48,938 nt of DNA. Source: Desulfobulbaceae bacterium UBA2262. GTDB lineage: Bacteria; Desulfobacterota; Desulfobulbia; Desulfobulbales; Desulfurivibrionaceae. The stretch covers positions 5,537 to 54,474 of the forward strand of contig DDXK01000081.1 in the NCBI GenBank assembly GCA_002347185.1. The letters run 5' to 3'. Below, one piece after another: positions 14,668 through 24,139 of this stretch (positions are counted from its first letter, which is position 1; every line of letters starts with the position of its first letter). Under the pieces are notes generated by a model, which worked only from the letters and a program-made list of their open reading frames with translations, made no database searches and was not told where the DNA came from. The position numbers were made by a program, and so were the translations under genes.

Positions 14668-16438
14668 CCATATTCCTCCCGCCCCCGTCTTCATTCTGGG
14701 CGCCCTCCTCGTTCCCTTCCTGAAGGGCCGCCTCAAGGACGGCTGGCTGCTGCTTCTGCCGCTGATCAGCTTCGGCCTGCTGCTCGCCTCACCACCGGGA
14801 ACGGAGATCGGCGCATCCTTCCTCGGTTTTGAGCTCGTCTTTTTTCGGGTGGACCGCCTTTCCCTGGTTTTCGGCTATATCTTCCACCTGATTGCCTTTA
14901 TCGGCGTCATCTACGCCCTCAACTTCCGCGATGACCTTGAGTATGTCGCTGGCCTTGCCTATGCCGGCAGCGCCTTGGGCGTGGTTTTTGCCGGGGACTG
15001 GTTCACCTTTTTTGTTTTTTGGGAAATGCTCACCATCTGCGCCGTACCCCTGATCTGGGCCCGTCGCACCGGGGAGGCGCAGGCCGCCGGCTTTCGCTAC
15101 CTCATGGTTCATGTGGGGGGGGGCTTGCTTCTGCTGGCCGGCATCGTCATGCACATCCATGAACAGGGGAGCGTGGCTCTCACCCACCTGGGCCTTTCCA
15201 GCCCGGCCACTTGGTGCATTTTTCTCGGCATGGGCATCAATGCGGCCTGGCCATTTTTGCACGCCTGGTTGCCAGATGCCTATCCCCAGGCGACCATTGC
15301 CGGCACGGTCTTCATGAGCGCGCTCACCACCAAGACCGCGGTTTACGCCTTGGCCCGCACCTTTGCGGGCACGGAAATTTTGATCTGGATCGGCGCTGCG
15401 ATGACCGCTTTCCCGATTTTTTACGCGGTGATCGAAAATGACCTGCGCAAGGTGCTCTCCTACAGCCTCATCAATCAGGTCGGCTTCATGATGGTCGGTA
15501 TCGGCATCGGCACGGAACTCGCCATCAACGGGGCCGCTGCGCACGCCTTCGCCCATATCCTCTACAAGTCACTCCTTTTCATGTCCATGGGCGCCGTGCT
15601 CTTCCGAACCGGCAAGATCAACGCCACCGATCTGGGCGGGCTTTACAAGTCCATGCCTTGGACCGCCTTTTTCTGCATCATCGGCGCGGCGTCCATTTCC
15701 TCCTTTCCCCTCACCAGCGGTTTTGTCAGTAAATCCATGGTGGTGGACGCCGCGGCGCAAGGGCATTACGCCATGGTCTGGCTTTTCCTGATCTTTGCCT
15801 CGGCGGGCGTTTTCCACCATTCAGGCATCAAAATTCCCTTTTTTGCCTTTTTCTCCCACGACGCCGGGCATCGGGTCAAGGAGGCCCCGGCCAACATGCT
15901 GGTTGCCATGGGGATTGCGGCTTTCTTCTGTATTTTCATCGGGGTTTGGCCCGGCTTTCTCTACGGCCTGCTGCCCTACCCGGTGGAATATGTGCCTTAC
16001 ACCGCTCCCCATGTGGTATTTCAGCTTCAGCTTCTGCTCTTCTCGGCCCTTGCCTTCACCCTGCTCCTGCTCTCCGGCATTTATCCCGCCGAGCTTCGGG
16101 CCATCAACCTCGATGTCGACTGGTTCTACCGCCGTGGCTGCTCTCTGACCTACGCCATGCTCGATGAGTGGCTGAACGGTCTCAACGCCTGGACCAACCG
16201 CACCTTTGCCCTGGGCATGACCAAAAGGCTCTCCTCCTTTTTTAAGGATGGTCCGGCCCGCCTCGTCATGGCCGTGGCCAGGCCGGCCTGGGAGCTCACC
16301 GGCATCGAGGACGAGGAGGGCAAGCGCGCGGAGGCCCGCTTTCTCGACCGTTTCCGGACAGGTTTTTTCAGTGTCGGCAGCGCGGCCTTCTTCGCGCTCG
16401 CGCTTTTCCTCCTGCTCTTCATCCTTCTTGCCGTCTGA
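14660..16438 (+). CDS. Antiporter D-like subunit, third copy, lacking the TM7 lysine
   Basis: A 592-residue polytopic protein of the NuoL/M/N superfamily with an extra C-terminal region of about 110 residues containing a long amphipathic part and one last membrane helix. TM5 Glu is kept (FVFWEMLTICAVPLIW), but the TM7 site reads GINAAWPFLHAWLPDAYPQA, with Asn-Ala where the proton-path Lys is normally found. It may therefore have a structural rather than a pumping role, or use another residue. The ATG at 14660 overlaps the previous gene. It is the last gene of the operon; a GC-rich stretch and C/T-rich run near 16480-16505 may end transcription. Confidence 0.85.
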   Translation: MIDHIPPAPVFILGALLVPFLKGRLKDGWLLLLPLISFGLLLASPPGTEIGASFLGFELVFFRVDRLSLVFGYIFHLIAFIGVIYALNFRDDLEYVAGLAYAGSALGVVFAGDWFTFFVFWEMLTICAVPLIWARRTGEAQAAGFRYLMVHVGGGLLLLAGIVMHIHEQGSVALTHLGLSSPATWCIFLGMGINAAWPFLHAWLPDAYPQATIAGTVFMSALTTKTAVYALARTFAGTEILIWIGAAMTAFPIFYAVIENDLRKVLSYSLINQVGFMMVGIGIGTELAINGAAAHAFAHILYKSLLFMSMGAVLFRTGKINATDLGGLYKSMPWTAFFCIIGAASISSFPLTSGFVSKSMVVDAAAQGHYAMVWLFLIFASAGVFHHSGIKIPFFAFFSHDAGHRVKEAPANMLVAMGIAAFFCIFIGVWPGFLYGLLPYPVEYVPYTAPHVVFQLQLLLFSALAFTLLLLSGIYPAELRAINLDVDWFYRRGCSLTYAMLDEWLNGLNAWTNRTFALGMTKRLSSFFKDGPARLVMAVARPAWELTGIEDEEGKRAEARFLDRFRTGFFSVGSAAFFALALFLLLFILLAV

Positions 16439-16506
16439 TTTGCGGGGCGCGGCAGGCGCGCCGGCGGGAGGCTGGTCAGCGGGCCGCCGCTAACCCCCCT
16501 TTTTTC

Positions 16507-16534
16507 TTGACATATTTGCTTGCGCCGTTGTAAG
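16507..16534 (+). promoter_or_regulatory. Possible promoter of the type II secretion operon
   Basis: TTGACA at 16507-16512 is a perfect -35 box. Sixteen bases later TGTAAG (16529-16534) is a weak -10. The site is about 80 bases before gspG, in the 177-base gap after the antiporter operon, and nothing else regulatory is evident in the gap. Confidence 0.35.
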
Positions 16535-16615
16535 GGAAATGATGGATATAAAGGCAGATCAAGGAGTTATCCTGGGTCCTGCCGCAGCCTGTTGCAAGAG
16601 GGGGCAGTGAATATC

Positions 16616-17038
16616 ATGCAAAAACAACGTGTTGGTTCGCAGTCCGGCTTCTCCTTGATGGAGCTGCTGATCGTCATGGTCATCCTCGGTCTCATCGCCT
16701 CCCTGGTCGGACCGAAACTTTTCGGCAAACTCGGCAAGGCCCAGCAGAAGGCGGCGAAAACCCAGATCGAGATGCTCCTCACCGCCCTGGATGCCTTCCG
16801 GCTCGACGTGGGGCGTTATCCCAGTCAGGAGGAGGGTCTGGCCGCCCTGGTGACCAATCCCGGCATTGAGAAATGGGACGGGCCTTACCTGAAAAAGGCG
16901 GTGCCCAACGACCCCTGGGGCAACCCGTACACATATCGCATTCCCGGCGAGCACGGAGAGCTGGATATCTACACTTACGGGCAGGATAACCAGCCGGGCG
17001 GGGAGAAGGAAAATGCCGATGTGGGAAGCTGGGAATAG
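16616..17038 (+). CDS. gspG: Major type II secretion pseudopilin
   Basis: A 140-residue prepilin. The leader MQKQRVGSQSG is cut before FSLMELLIVMVILGLIAS, with Glu5 present for assembly. The region VGRYPSQEEGLAALVTNP and the end DPWGNPYTYRIPGEHGELDI carry the GspG family calcium-loop features. The pseudopilin polymer pushes substrates through the GspD channel. ATG 16616 is taken as the start; a GTG at 16607 in frame is closer to the GAGGGGG ribosome site and remains possible. The gene begins the cluster, whereas in many T2SS operons gspC-D-E-F come first. Confidence 0.93.
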   Translation: MQKQRVGSQSGFSLMELLIVMVILGLIASLVGPKLFGKLGKAQQKAAKTQIEMLLTALDAFRLDVGRYPSQEEGLAALVTNPGIEKWDGPYLKKAVPNDPWGNPYTYRIPGEHGELDIYTYGQDNQPGGEKENADVGSWE

Positions 17039-17150
17039 AAGGCAGCCGCCGTCGCGGAAACGTCGGGCGCCTGCCGCGAGCCCCGGCAGAGCCTGGGCCG
17101 TCGCATAACCGGACCAAGGGCGCAGGGCGGCATTCGGGCTGGCAAACACT

Positions 17151-18830
17151 ATGCGGAACGCCTTTTTTCACAAGAAAGAAAAAATTGGCACCTTGCTGGT
17201 CCAGAACGGCAAGCTGCAATCCACTCAGCTGGAGCGGGCCCTGGCCCACCAGGAGAGCGTTCCGCACCGCCTCGGGGAGATCCTGATCTCCCTGGGCTAT
17301 ATTGGCGAGGACGATTTGGCTGCCGTCCTGGCCGAACAGATCGGGGCCAGTATTCATACCCCCCAGGAAGGCGACCAGGTCGTCACCGCAAACATCTCCA
17401 GCAATTTCCTGCGTCTCAACCCTTTCCTCATGGTCCAGCGCGAGGAGGCCCCGGCCCTGATTCTGGTGGCCAGCGATCCTTTCAACAACGATATCCTCTC
17501 CGCCTGCGAGGCCCTGAGCGGCGGCGCCCCCTTTGCCCTGGAGCTCCTGTCCGATCCGAAGCTCAGGAAGAGCCTGGAAACGCATTTTTCCATCGCCGAA
17601 CAGGGCGAGGGCGAGATTGTCATGGACGAGGCGGACATCGACAAGCTCAAGGACATGGCCACCGAGGCGCCGGTCATCAAGTATGTGAACAATCTCATCG
17701 GCTCGGCCCTCAACCGCCGGGCCAGCGACATCCACTGCGAACCCTTTGAAGATGGTCTGAAGATCCGTTTCCGGATCGACGGCATCCTCCATGATTTTGA
17801 AATCCCCCCCCATGCCATGCAGCCGGCCATCATCTCCCGCATCAAGCTGCTGGCCGGCCTCGATATCGCCGAGCGCCGCCTGCCCCAGGACGGCAAGATC
17901 TCCATGCGGGTATCGGGAAAGGAGATCGATCTGCGTGTCTCCTCACTGCCCACCGTCTTCGGGGAGGGGATCGTCATCCGCATCCTGGAGAAGGCCGCCA
18001 TCATCCTCGACATGTCCTCCCTGGGCATGCCGAAGAAGATCGACGAGCAGTTCCGCAAGGCCATCGCCCAGCCGGACGGGATCCTGCTGGTTACCGGGCC
18101 AACGGGCAGCGGCAAGACCACCACCCTCTATTGCGCGCTTAACCACATCAACACCGGTAACAACAAGATCATCACCGTGGAAGATCCGGTGGAATACCAG
18201 CTGCATGGGATCAACCAGATCCAGGTCCGCCCGGATATCGGCCTCACCTTTGCCCAGGGGCTGCGCTCCATTGTCCGCCAGGATCCGGACGTGATCATGA
18301 TCGGCGAGATCCGTGACCTGGAAACCGCAGAGATTGCGGTGCAGTCCTCGCTCACCGGCCACATGGTGCTGAGCACCCTGCACACCAACGACGCCGTTTC
18401 CGCGGTGATGCGGATGATCGATCTCGGCGTGGAGCGCTTTCTCATCGCCTCTTCCCTGCGCGGCGTCCTGGCCCAGCGGCTGGTGCGGCGGATCTGCCCG
18501 CACTGCAAGGTGGAGGAGGGGCGGCTGAGCGACACCGGCTTCAAGGCTCCGGGCGGGGAAGACTTTCCCCTTTACAAGGGGCGCGGTTGCGAGGCCTGTT
18601 CCGCCACCGGCTATACGGGCCGGATCGGCATCTATGAGTTTCTCGTCAGCAATGACGACCTGGCCCGGGGCATCACCAAGGGGCTTGATCTGGTCGAGTT
18701 GCGCAAGGTTGCGGAGGAGAGCGGCTTTGCCCCCATGTTCCGGGACGGCCTGGCCAAGGTGCGGGAGGGGCTCACCACCTTCAGCGAGGTGGTGCGGGTC
18801 TGCAGGGGAACCGAAAATGAGGAGCTTTAA
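17151..18830 (+). CDS. gspE: Type II secretion ATPase
   Basis: A 559-residue AAA+ motor that drives pseudopilus assembly from the cytosolic side. The N-terminal GspE_N/MshEN-like region (residues 1-150) holds the EEDD-type docking fold. Walker A is GPTGSGKTT from G316, the Asp box is near EDPVEYQL, Walker B is in DPDVIMIGEIRD, and the His box is TGHMVLSTLHTNDA. A tetracysteine zinc site is present (C449, C452, C480, C483). The length matches the family. The start at 17151 lies 112 bases after gspG in a GC-rich spacer with no clear feature. Confidence 0.95.
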   Translation: MRNAFFHKKEKIGTLLVQNGKLQSTQLERALAHQESVPHRLGEILISLGYIGEDDLAAVLAEQIGASIHTPQEGDQVVTANISSNFLRLNPFLMVQREEAPALILVASDPFNNDILSACEALSGGAPFALELLSDPKLRKSLETHFSIAEQGEGEIVMDEADIDKLKDMATEAPVIKYVNNLIGSALNRRASDIHCEPFEDGLKIRFRIDGILHDFEIPPHAMQPAIISRIKLLAGLDIAERRLPQDGKISMRVSGKEIDLRVSSLPTVFGEGIVIRILEKAAIILDMSSLGMPKKIDEQFRKAIAQPDGILLVTGPTGSGKTTTLYCALNHINTGNNKIITVEDPVEYQLHGINQIQVRPDIGLTFAQGLRSIVRQDPDVIMIGEIRDLETAEIAVQSSLTGHMVLSTLHTNDAVSAVMRMIDLGVERFLIASSLRGVLAQRLVRRICPHCKVEEGRLSDTGFKAPGGEDFPLYKGRGCEACSATGYTGRIGIYEFLVSNDDLARGITKGLDLVELRKVAEESGFAPMFRDGLAKVREGLTTFSEVVRVCRGTENEEL

Positions 18831-20034
18831 ATACGCCGCCCTGGATGGCGAAAACCAGCTCCAGGAGGGGATGGTCGAGGCCCTTGACCAGCAGGAGGCG
18901 GCCGCCCGCCTGAAGAAGCAGGGATACCGGCCGCTGTCCCTGCGGGAGCAGCGGGGAGGTGGGTTTTCCCTTGCGGGAGTGCTGGGCCGTTTTCGGCAGG
19001 AGCGTCTCACCAGGCCGGATATAGATTTTTTCACCAATCAGATCGGCTTGCTGCTGCAGAGTGGCCTGGCCCTGGACCATGCCTTGCGGGTCATGAAGCG
19101 GCACAGCAAGAAAGCGGCCTTCCAGAGGTTTGTCGGCGAGCTGGAGCAGAAGATCAAGGAAGGAAAATCCTTTTCCCAGGCGCTGGCCGATTACCCCAAC
19201 TTCTCGCCCATGTACCTCAACATTGTCCGGGCCGGCGAGGAGGGGGGTATCCTCCCCGCCATGCTGATGAAGATCTCCGGCTATCAGGCGGCCTTCCAGG
19301 AGTTGAAGCAGTATGTCATTTCCGCCTCCATCTATCCGCTTTTCCTGCTGGTGGTGGGACTGGGCGCCATCATCCTTCTGCTGACCACCATCCTTCCCAG
19401 ATTCGAGATTCTTTTCGAGGGGATGGGCCAGGAGCTTCCCGGACATGTCTCCCTGCTCATGGCGGTGGCAAAGGCGATCAGCAGCCATCCTTTTCTGGCC
19501 GGCCTGGTTCTGCTCGGCCCGCCCGTCGGCCTGGCGGCGTACCTGAAAACCCCGGACGGGAGGGCGCAGTTCGACCGCTGGTCGCTGAGGATTCCCGTGC
19601 TTTCCGGCTTTGTCCGCAATCTGGAAACCACCCGGATCTTCCGGACCATCGAGGTGCTGGTCAACAATGGGGTGCATCTTGCCTCGGCGCTCAAGATCGG
19701 CAGCGGCGTGGCGGTGAACGCCGAATACCGGCGCCTGCTCAACAACGCCACCCGGGCCCTGAAGGAAGGGCGCCGGATCGGGCAGCGTCTCGGGGATGAG
19801 AAGCTTTTCCCCGAACTGGCCACCGAACTTCTGGCCATCGGCGAGGAGTCGGGCCGGGTTGGGGAGATGTGCGGCCAGATCGCCGATCATTTCGAGCAGG
19901 AGCTGAAAACTAGGATCAAGCGTTTGACCGCCATGGTGGAGCCGGTCTTTATCCTTCTCATCGCGCTGGTGGCGGGCTACGTGGTGGTTTCCATGCTCTC
20001 GGTCATCCTCAGCATCAACGACATCGCCGGCTGA
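18817..20034 (+). CDS. gspF: Type II secretion inner-membrane platform protein
   Basis: A 405-residue protein with two repeated T2SSF domains (about residues 65-190 and 270-390) and three membrane helices. The motif RAGEEGGILPAMLMKIS and its second copy AIGEESGRVGEMCGQIADHFEQEL are typical. It anchors the GspE ATPase to the inner membrane. The ATG at 18817 overlaps the end of gspE by 14 bases, which supports this start. Its 3' end is four bases from gspH. Confidence 0.94.
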   Translation: MRSFKYAALDGENQLQEGMVEALDQQEAAARLKKQGYRPLSLREQRGGGFSLAGVLGRFRQERLTRPDIDFFTNQIGLLLQSGLALDHALRVMKRHSKKAAFQRFVGELEQKIKEGKSFSQALADYPNFSPMYLNIVRAGEEGGILPAMLMKISGYQAAFQELKQYVISASIYPLFLLVVGLGAIILLLTTILPRFEILFEGMGQELPGHVSLLMAVAKAISSHPFLAGLVLLGPPVGLAAYLKTPDGRAQFDRWSLRIPVLSGFVRNLETTRIFRTIEVLVNNGVHLASALKIGSGVAVNAEYRRLLNNATRALKEGRRIGQRLGDEKLFPELATELLAIGEESGRVGEMCGQIADHFEQELKTRIKRLTAMVEPVFILLIALVAGYVVVSMLSVILSINDIAG

Positions 20035-20038
20035 GGGC

Positions 20039-20479
20039 ATGGGCGGCGCACACGGCGGAAGGGAAGAGCTGGGCCGGCGGGGGTTTTCCCTGATCGAGCT
20101 GCTCCTGGTACTGGCCTTGCTGGGAATCGTTGCCGGCGTGGCGGCCCCGGCCACCGGCCGCTTTCTCGACACCCTGCGTTTCCGGGAGCAGAACGCGGAA
20201 CTGCTGGCCGCCGTACGCTACGCGCGGCTCATGGCGGTGGGCAAGGGCCGGCCGGTGCGGCTTTCTTTCCTGGCCGGCCAGCAGGCGCTTTCCCTGGCCG
20301 GCGCGGTGAGCAGAACCATCCCCATCAGTGGGGAGCTCGAAGTGGCGTTCACCCCGGAGGTCTTGACCTTTTATCCTGACGGGCTGGCTACTCCCGGCCG
20401 CCTGGAGACGAAGAGCGGCCGCCGCTCCGCGGAGTTTCTCGTCGATCCGCTGACCGGGATTCCCGAGCCGCAGGAGTAG
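20039..20479 (+). CDS. gspH: Minor pseudopilin GspH
   Basis: A 146-residue prepilin. The cleavage site is after RRG, with FSLIELLLVLALLGIVAGVAA as the N-terminal helix and Glu5 present. The downstream segment (REQNAELLAAVRYARLMAVG) fits GspH/FimT. It should be a minor pseudopilin at the pseudopilus tip. The start follows the gspF stop by four bases. Confidence 0.82.
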   Translation: MGGAHGGREELGRRGFSLIELLLVLALLGIVAGVAAPATGRFLDTLRFREQNAELLAAVRYARLMAVGKGRPVRLSFLAGQQALSLAGAVSRTIPISGELEVAFTPEVLTFYPDGLATPGRLETKSGRRSAEFLVDPLTGIPEPQE

Positions 20480-20483
20480 GGCC

Positions 20484-21086
20484 ATGGGGCAGGAATGCGG
20501 GGCGGGAGGAGAGGGGACAAGGCTTTTGGGCAGGCGCGGCCGGCAGGGTTTCACCCTGTTTGAGCTTCTGGTGGCCGTGGTGCTGCTCGGCATGATCAGC
20601 ACCATGCTCTATTCGGTGCTCAATGTCGGAATCGCTTTCAGCCGCAAGGGGGAGGAGCAGCTTGCCCGCCTGGCCCGCGAGCAAAGCCTGCTCGACCTGC
20701 TCCGCCGGCAGGTGGCCTGCGCCTGGTATGATCAGCGCCAGAACAGGGTCCGGATCTCCGGGGAGGAGAATCTTCTCCGGATTATCACCCGGCAGCCGCT
20801 GCTGAACAGAAGCGCCGGCACTGTGCTCGCGGTGTTTCGCTACGATGAGGGTGCGCAAATCCTCTATTATCTGGAAAGGAAAGATTATTACAACAGCAAG
20901 TATGGAGAGGAGTACCGGCCGGAGCCGAGCGAGATGGAGCCGCTCTATCGCGCCAGAGAGGGCTTTTCTCTCGCCTGGGATGCGGAAGAGGCCACGGTGA
21001 GCGCCGTGGTGGGGCAAAGGGAATATCTTTTCTCGGCCAAGAGTCAGGCGCCGCCGAAAAGCAACCCCTTTCTCCTGAGGCGGTAG
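20484..21086 (+). CDS. gspJ: Minor pseudopilin GspJ
   Basis: A 200-residue prepilin with a 22-residue leader ending RQG, cut before FTLFELLVAVVLLGMISTM (Glu5 present). The length, near 200, and the segment with paired Arg/Asp motifs (LLRRQVACAWYD) fit GspJ rather than GspI. In most operons J follows I; here it precedes it. It is four bases from gspH. Confidence 0.75.
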   Translation: MGQECGAGGEGTRLLGRRGRQGFTLFELLVAVVLLGMISTMLYSVLNVGIAFSRKGEEQLARLAREQSLLDLLRRQVACAWYDQRQNRVRISGEENLLRIITRQPLLNRSAGTVLAVFRYDEGAQILYYLERKDYYNSKYGEEYRPEPSEMEPLYRAREGFSLAWDAEEATVSAVVGQREYLFSAKSQAPPKSNPFLLRR

Positions 21087-21091
21087 AGGCG

Positions 21092-21427
21092 ATGCGGAGG
21101 CAAAAAGGTTTGCGCACGAGCAAGCACAGGGAGCACGGCTTTACCCTCCTTGAGGTGCTGGTCGCCGTGCTTCTGCTCAGTCTGGCCTATGTGGCGGTGC
21201 TGCAGAATTTTTCCCAGTCGCTCGCCAATATTTTTCACCTGGAGAGCCGGCGCGCTGCGGACCTGGCTGGGGTGAGCGCCTTTGCCGGGCTGTTGCGCAC
21301 CCCGGCGGAAGGGGAGGAGCGCGTGGTGCTCGAAGGCGAGGTGCTTGTCGAGGGGCAGAAGTTTCTGCTAAAAAAAATAGTGAGTGAAGACGGCATGCTG
21401 GAAACCGTAGCCCTGGAAAGGCGCTGA
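21092..21427 (+). CDS. gspI: Minor pseudopilin GspI
   Basis: A 111-residue prepilin. The leader ends KHREHG, and the helix FTLLEVLVAVLLLSLAYVAV carries Glu5. The short length and the Val-rich segment of the helix fit GspI, which forms the tip complex with J and K. The soluble domain is smaller than usual but complete in outline. It is five bases downstream of gspJ. Confidence 0.75.
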   Translation: MRRQKGLRTSKHREHGFTLLEVLVAVLLLSLAYVAVLQNFSQSLANIFHLESRRAADLAGVSAFAGLLRTPAEGEERVVLEGEVLVEGQKFLLKKIVSEDGMLETVALERR

Positions 21428-21441
21428 AGGCGAGGCACTCC

Positions 21442-22413
21442 ATGACCCTGAAGAAAAAAGCGGCGCTGGCCAACAATCAGGGCTTTGCCCTGCTGGTGGT
21501 GATCGTGGTCCTTTTGCTCACCAGTTTTCTCGCCTCGCAGCTGATCCTGGCCGTGCGTACCGAACAGCGCATCGCCTTCAATGCCAGGGAGCGCAACCGG
21601 GCCGCCCTGCTTTCCGAAGCGGGGGTCAATATCGCCCTCTTCCGGCTCATGGACAAGCCCATCTCCCTCGAGGCGGAGGAAGAATTCGGCGCTCTGCGGG
21701 CCGGCCAGCAGTATGCGTCCTATCTGGAGAGCGGCAGGGTCACCTACCATGCCGCCAACGAGTCGGGCAAGATAGACCTCAATGCGGCGCCGGCCCGTTT
21801 GCTCGAGCTCTTTTTGCAGTATCACGGGCTGTCCGGCGAGGAGGCGGCGATAGTCGTCGATTCGCTCCTTGACTGGGGCGACAGCGATCCCCTGGCGCGG
21901 CTCAATGGCGCCGAGCAGGAATACTATCTGGGGCTGCCGGAGCCCTACATCCCCAGGAACGGCAAGATAGAGGATCCGGGCGAATTTTTTCTGGTCCGCG
22001 GCACCGGCGCCCTGGAAGGCAGGCTTGACCCGCTGGAGGTGTTTACGGTGAGCAATCCGTTGAAAAAGATCAATTTTAACAGCCTGCCCCCGGCCATGCT
22101 CGATTTTGTCGTGGCTGGCGATGCCGGGCGGCTTGCCGCCTATCATGAAGCGCGAGCGCTTCAGCCCACGCTCAACGCGGCGCAGGCCAGGCAGATCCTC
22201 GGCGATGAGCGCTATCTTGAGCTGGAGCCTTTTCTGACCTATGAAGACGGGGCCGGTCGGATGTACACCATCACCGCCACCGGCGAGGCAGGATTGGCGC
22301 CGGCGGCGGAAGGAAGCGACGAGGAGGCCGGGGTACGGGTCACCGTGCAGGCCTTGGTGCGCTTGCTTGCCAACGGCTATCAGATCCTGGCCTGGAAGGA
22401 GCGATACACATGA
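21442..22413 (+). CDS. gspK: Minor pseudopilin GspK
   Basis: A 323-residue protein. The N-terminal helix FALLVVIVVLLLTSFLAS lacks Glu5, as is normal for GspK, which caps the pseudopilus tip. The GKIDLNAAPARLLELFL and KKINFNSLPPAMLDF motifs are the helical SAM-like inserts of the family. The 3' end overlaps gspL by four bases (ATGA). Confidence 0.88.
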   Translation: MTLKKKAALANNQGFALLVVIVVLLLTSFLASQLILAVRTEQRIAFNARERNRAALLSEAGVNIALFRLMDKPISLEAEEEFGALRAGQQYASYLESGRVTYHAANESGKIDLNAAPARLLELFLQYHGLSGEEAAIVVDSLLDWGDSDPLARLNGAEQEYYLGLPEPYIPRNGKIEDPGEFFLVRGTGALEGRLDPLEVFTVSNPLKKINFNSLPPAMLDFVVAGDAGRLAAYHEARALQPTLNAAQARQILGDERYLELEPFLTYEDGAGRMYTITATGEAGLAPAAEGSDEEAGVRVTVQALVRLLANGYQILAWKERYT

Positions 22414-23552
22414 GAGGGGTGGAAATGCTGGTCACGAGTCAGGGGCTGACCCGGCTCGACGGCAGTGGCGAGGTGGGCGCCAGGCCGGAAAAGCCAGGTG
22501 GCAGGCTGGCCCGATTTCTCGGAACGGTGGGTTTGAGTCCCAATCAGGAGGCGAGCGCGGTGACTCTTTATGTCGCCGAGGAGCTGCTGTTTTGCAAAAG
22601 CTTTCTGCTGCCGGCGAGAACGCCGGCCGTCAGGGAGGCGATCCGCTATCAGCTTGACCAGCTGCTGCCTTTTCCGGAAGAGTCCTACCTGTACAGCTAT
22701 ACCACCGAACGGGAGGAAAAGGGGACCAGGGTCATGCTTTACGCCCTGGACCGCGAGCGCATCGAGCCGCATCTCCAGGAATTGAGCGGCAGCGGGCAGG
22801 CCATTGCCGGTCTTTTCCCGCTGAGCCACCGCTATCTCACCCGCGACAGGCGCAAGGAGTCCTGGACCCTGCTTTTGCCTGGGCCAACGGGGAAATTGTG
22901 CGTCTTCGGCAAGGGCCGGTTGCGGGAGCGGCTGCTCTGCACGGCGCAGCCGGACCTTGCCGAGGCGAGGCTGCTGGGCGGAAATGAGAGTGTTTTTTTG
23001 CCGGGTCCGGAAGCGGAAAGCGGTTTTGGCGATGCCGAGGGCCTGTTGGCCCAAGAGGCCATGGGCAAGGATTTCAACCTGCTGCCGGCCTCCTTCCGGC
23101 GGCCTGATTATTTCAAGCTCTTTGTCAGCGGCCTGGTCCTGCTCAATGTCTTTTGTCTCTTTTTGCTCCTGGGGGTCAAGGAATACCGTTTCCGGCAGAG
23201 CAGCGCCCGGGTGGATGCGGAGATAGCCAAGCTGCAGCCGGCCATCAAGAAGCTCTCCTCCTTGAGCGGGCAGGAGCAGGAAGTGGGGAAGGCCATCGCC
23301 CGCTTTGAGGAGTTGGGAAGAAATCCCGACCTCATCGCCATGTTCTCCCATCTGACCGCGAAGCTGCCCGCCTCCGCCTATCTTGACCAGATCCGGATGG
23401 AGAAAAAGAACAGCGCCATCTTCATCGACGGCTATGCCGATGATATGACCGATCTTTCCCAGCAGTTGCAAGGGCTTGGAGAACTCCGCCTGCGTTCGAC
23501 CAGCCGGCGGAACAACAAAAACTATTTTCAGTTGGAGCTTACCCTGCCGTGA
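22410..23552 (+). CDS. gspL: Type II secretion inner-membrane protein GspL (PilM-N-like)
   Basis: A 380-residue protein. The cytosolic half (residues 1-230) has an actin-like fold similar to PilM, one membrane helix lies at about 232-250 (LFVSGLVLLNVFCLFLLLGV), and a periplasmic coiled coil and ferredoxin-like domain follow. It links GspE to GspM. Overlaps of four bases with gspK and gspM support the operon. The sequence is divergent, so the name is based on layout and context as much as on identity. Confidence 0.78.
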   Translation: MRGVEMLVTSQGLTRLDGSGEVGARPEKPGGRLARFLGTVGLSPNQEASAVTLYVAEELLFCKSFLLPARTPAVREAIRYQLDQLLPFPEESYLYSYTTEREEKGTRVMLYALDRERIEPHLQELSGSGQAIAGLFPLSHRYLTRDRRKESWTLLLPGPTGKLCVFGKGRLRERLLCTAQPDLAEARLLGGNESVFLPGPEAESGFGDAEGLLAQEAMGKDFNLLPASFRRPDYFKLFVSGLVLLNVFCLFLLLGVKEYRFRQSSARVDAEIAKLQPAIKKLSSLSGQEQEVGKAIARFEELGRNPDLIAMFSHLTAKLPASAYLDQIRMEKKNSAIFIDGYADDMTDLSQQLQGLGELRLRSTSRRNNKNYFQLELTLP

Positions 23553-24139
23553 AGCAGCTCATTGATTTTTTCAACCGCTTTGAGCGCCGCCATCTGCTCA
23601 TCGGCCTGGCGGCCCTGCTTTTGCTCCTGAACCTTGGCCGGTGGGGCTGGGGCTATTTCAGCGCCCGCCAGGAGGAATTGCAGGGGCGGATGGACCTGCT
23701 GGCGCAATACCAGGAGGCGGTGCTGGACCTCCCCGAGGTGGAGCGCAGGGCAGCCCTCCAGCGCCGGCAGCTGCAGCAGCTGGAGGCCCTCCTTGTCAGC
23801 GGAGACAGCGAGGAAAAGGTCGCCTCCACCATGCAGATCTTTCTGCAGTCCCAGATCAGCAAGGCAGGGCTTGAGCCGGAGTTCATCCAGCCGGTGCGTT
23901 CCCCTCTGCGGGGCGGACAGGACTCCGACCGGCAGGGACACGGAGATGTTGCCATCAAGATCCGGATGTCCGGCTCCCTGAATGATTTTGCCAAGTTTCT
24001 GCAAATGGTCTACACAAGCAACCAGCTCTTCCTGATTGAAAATTTCACCATCAAGCCCTTCGGGCAGGGAGAGCTGAAAATCTTCATGGAGGTGCGTGGC
24101 TACTACAAAATCAGCACCGGAGAGGGGCAGCCGGCATGA
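23549..24139 (+). CDS. gspM: Type II secretion inner-membrane protein GspM
   Basis: A 196-residue protein with an N-terminal cytosolic segment, one membrane helix (residues about 16-32), a coiled coil (about 40-85) and a C-terminal ferredoxin-like domain (about 130-190), the GspM layout. The start is GTG at 23549, overlapping gspL by four bases. It should bridge GspL and GspE in the inner-membrane platform. Confidence 0.75.
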   Translation: MKQLIDFFNRFERRHLLIGLAALLLLLNLGRWGWGYFSARQEELQGRMDLLAQYQEAVLDLPEVERRAALQRRQLQQLEALLVSGDSEEKVASTMQIFLQSQISKAGLEPEFIQPVRSPLRGGQDSDRQGHGDVAIKIRMSGSLNDFAKFLQMVYTSNQLFLIENFTIKPFGQGELKIFMEVRGYYKISTGEGQPA

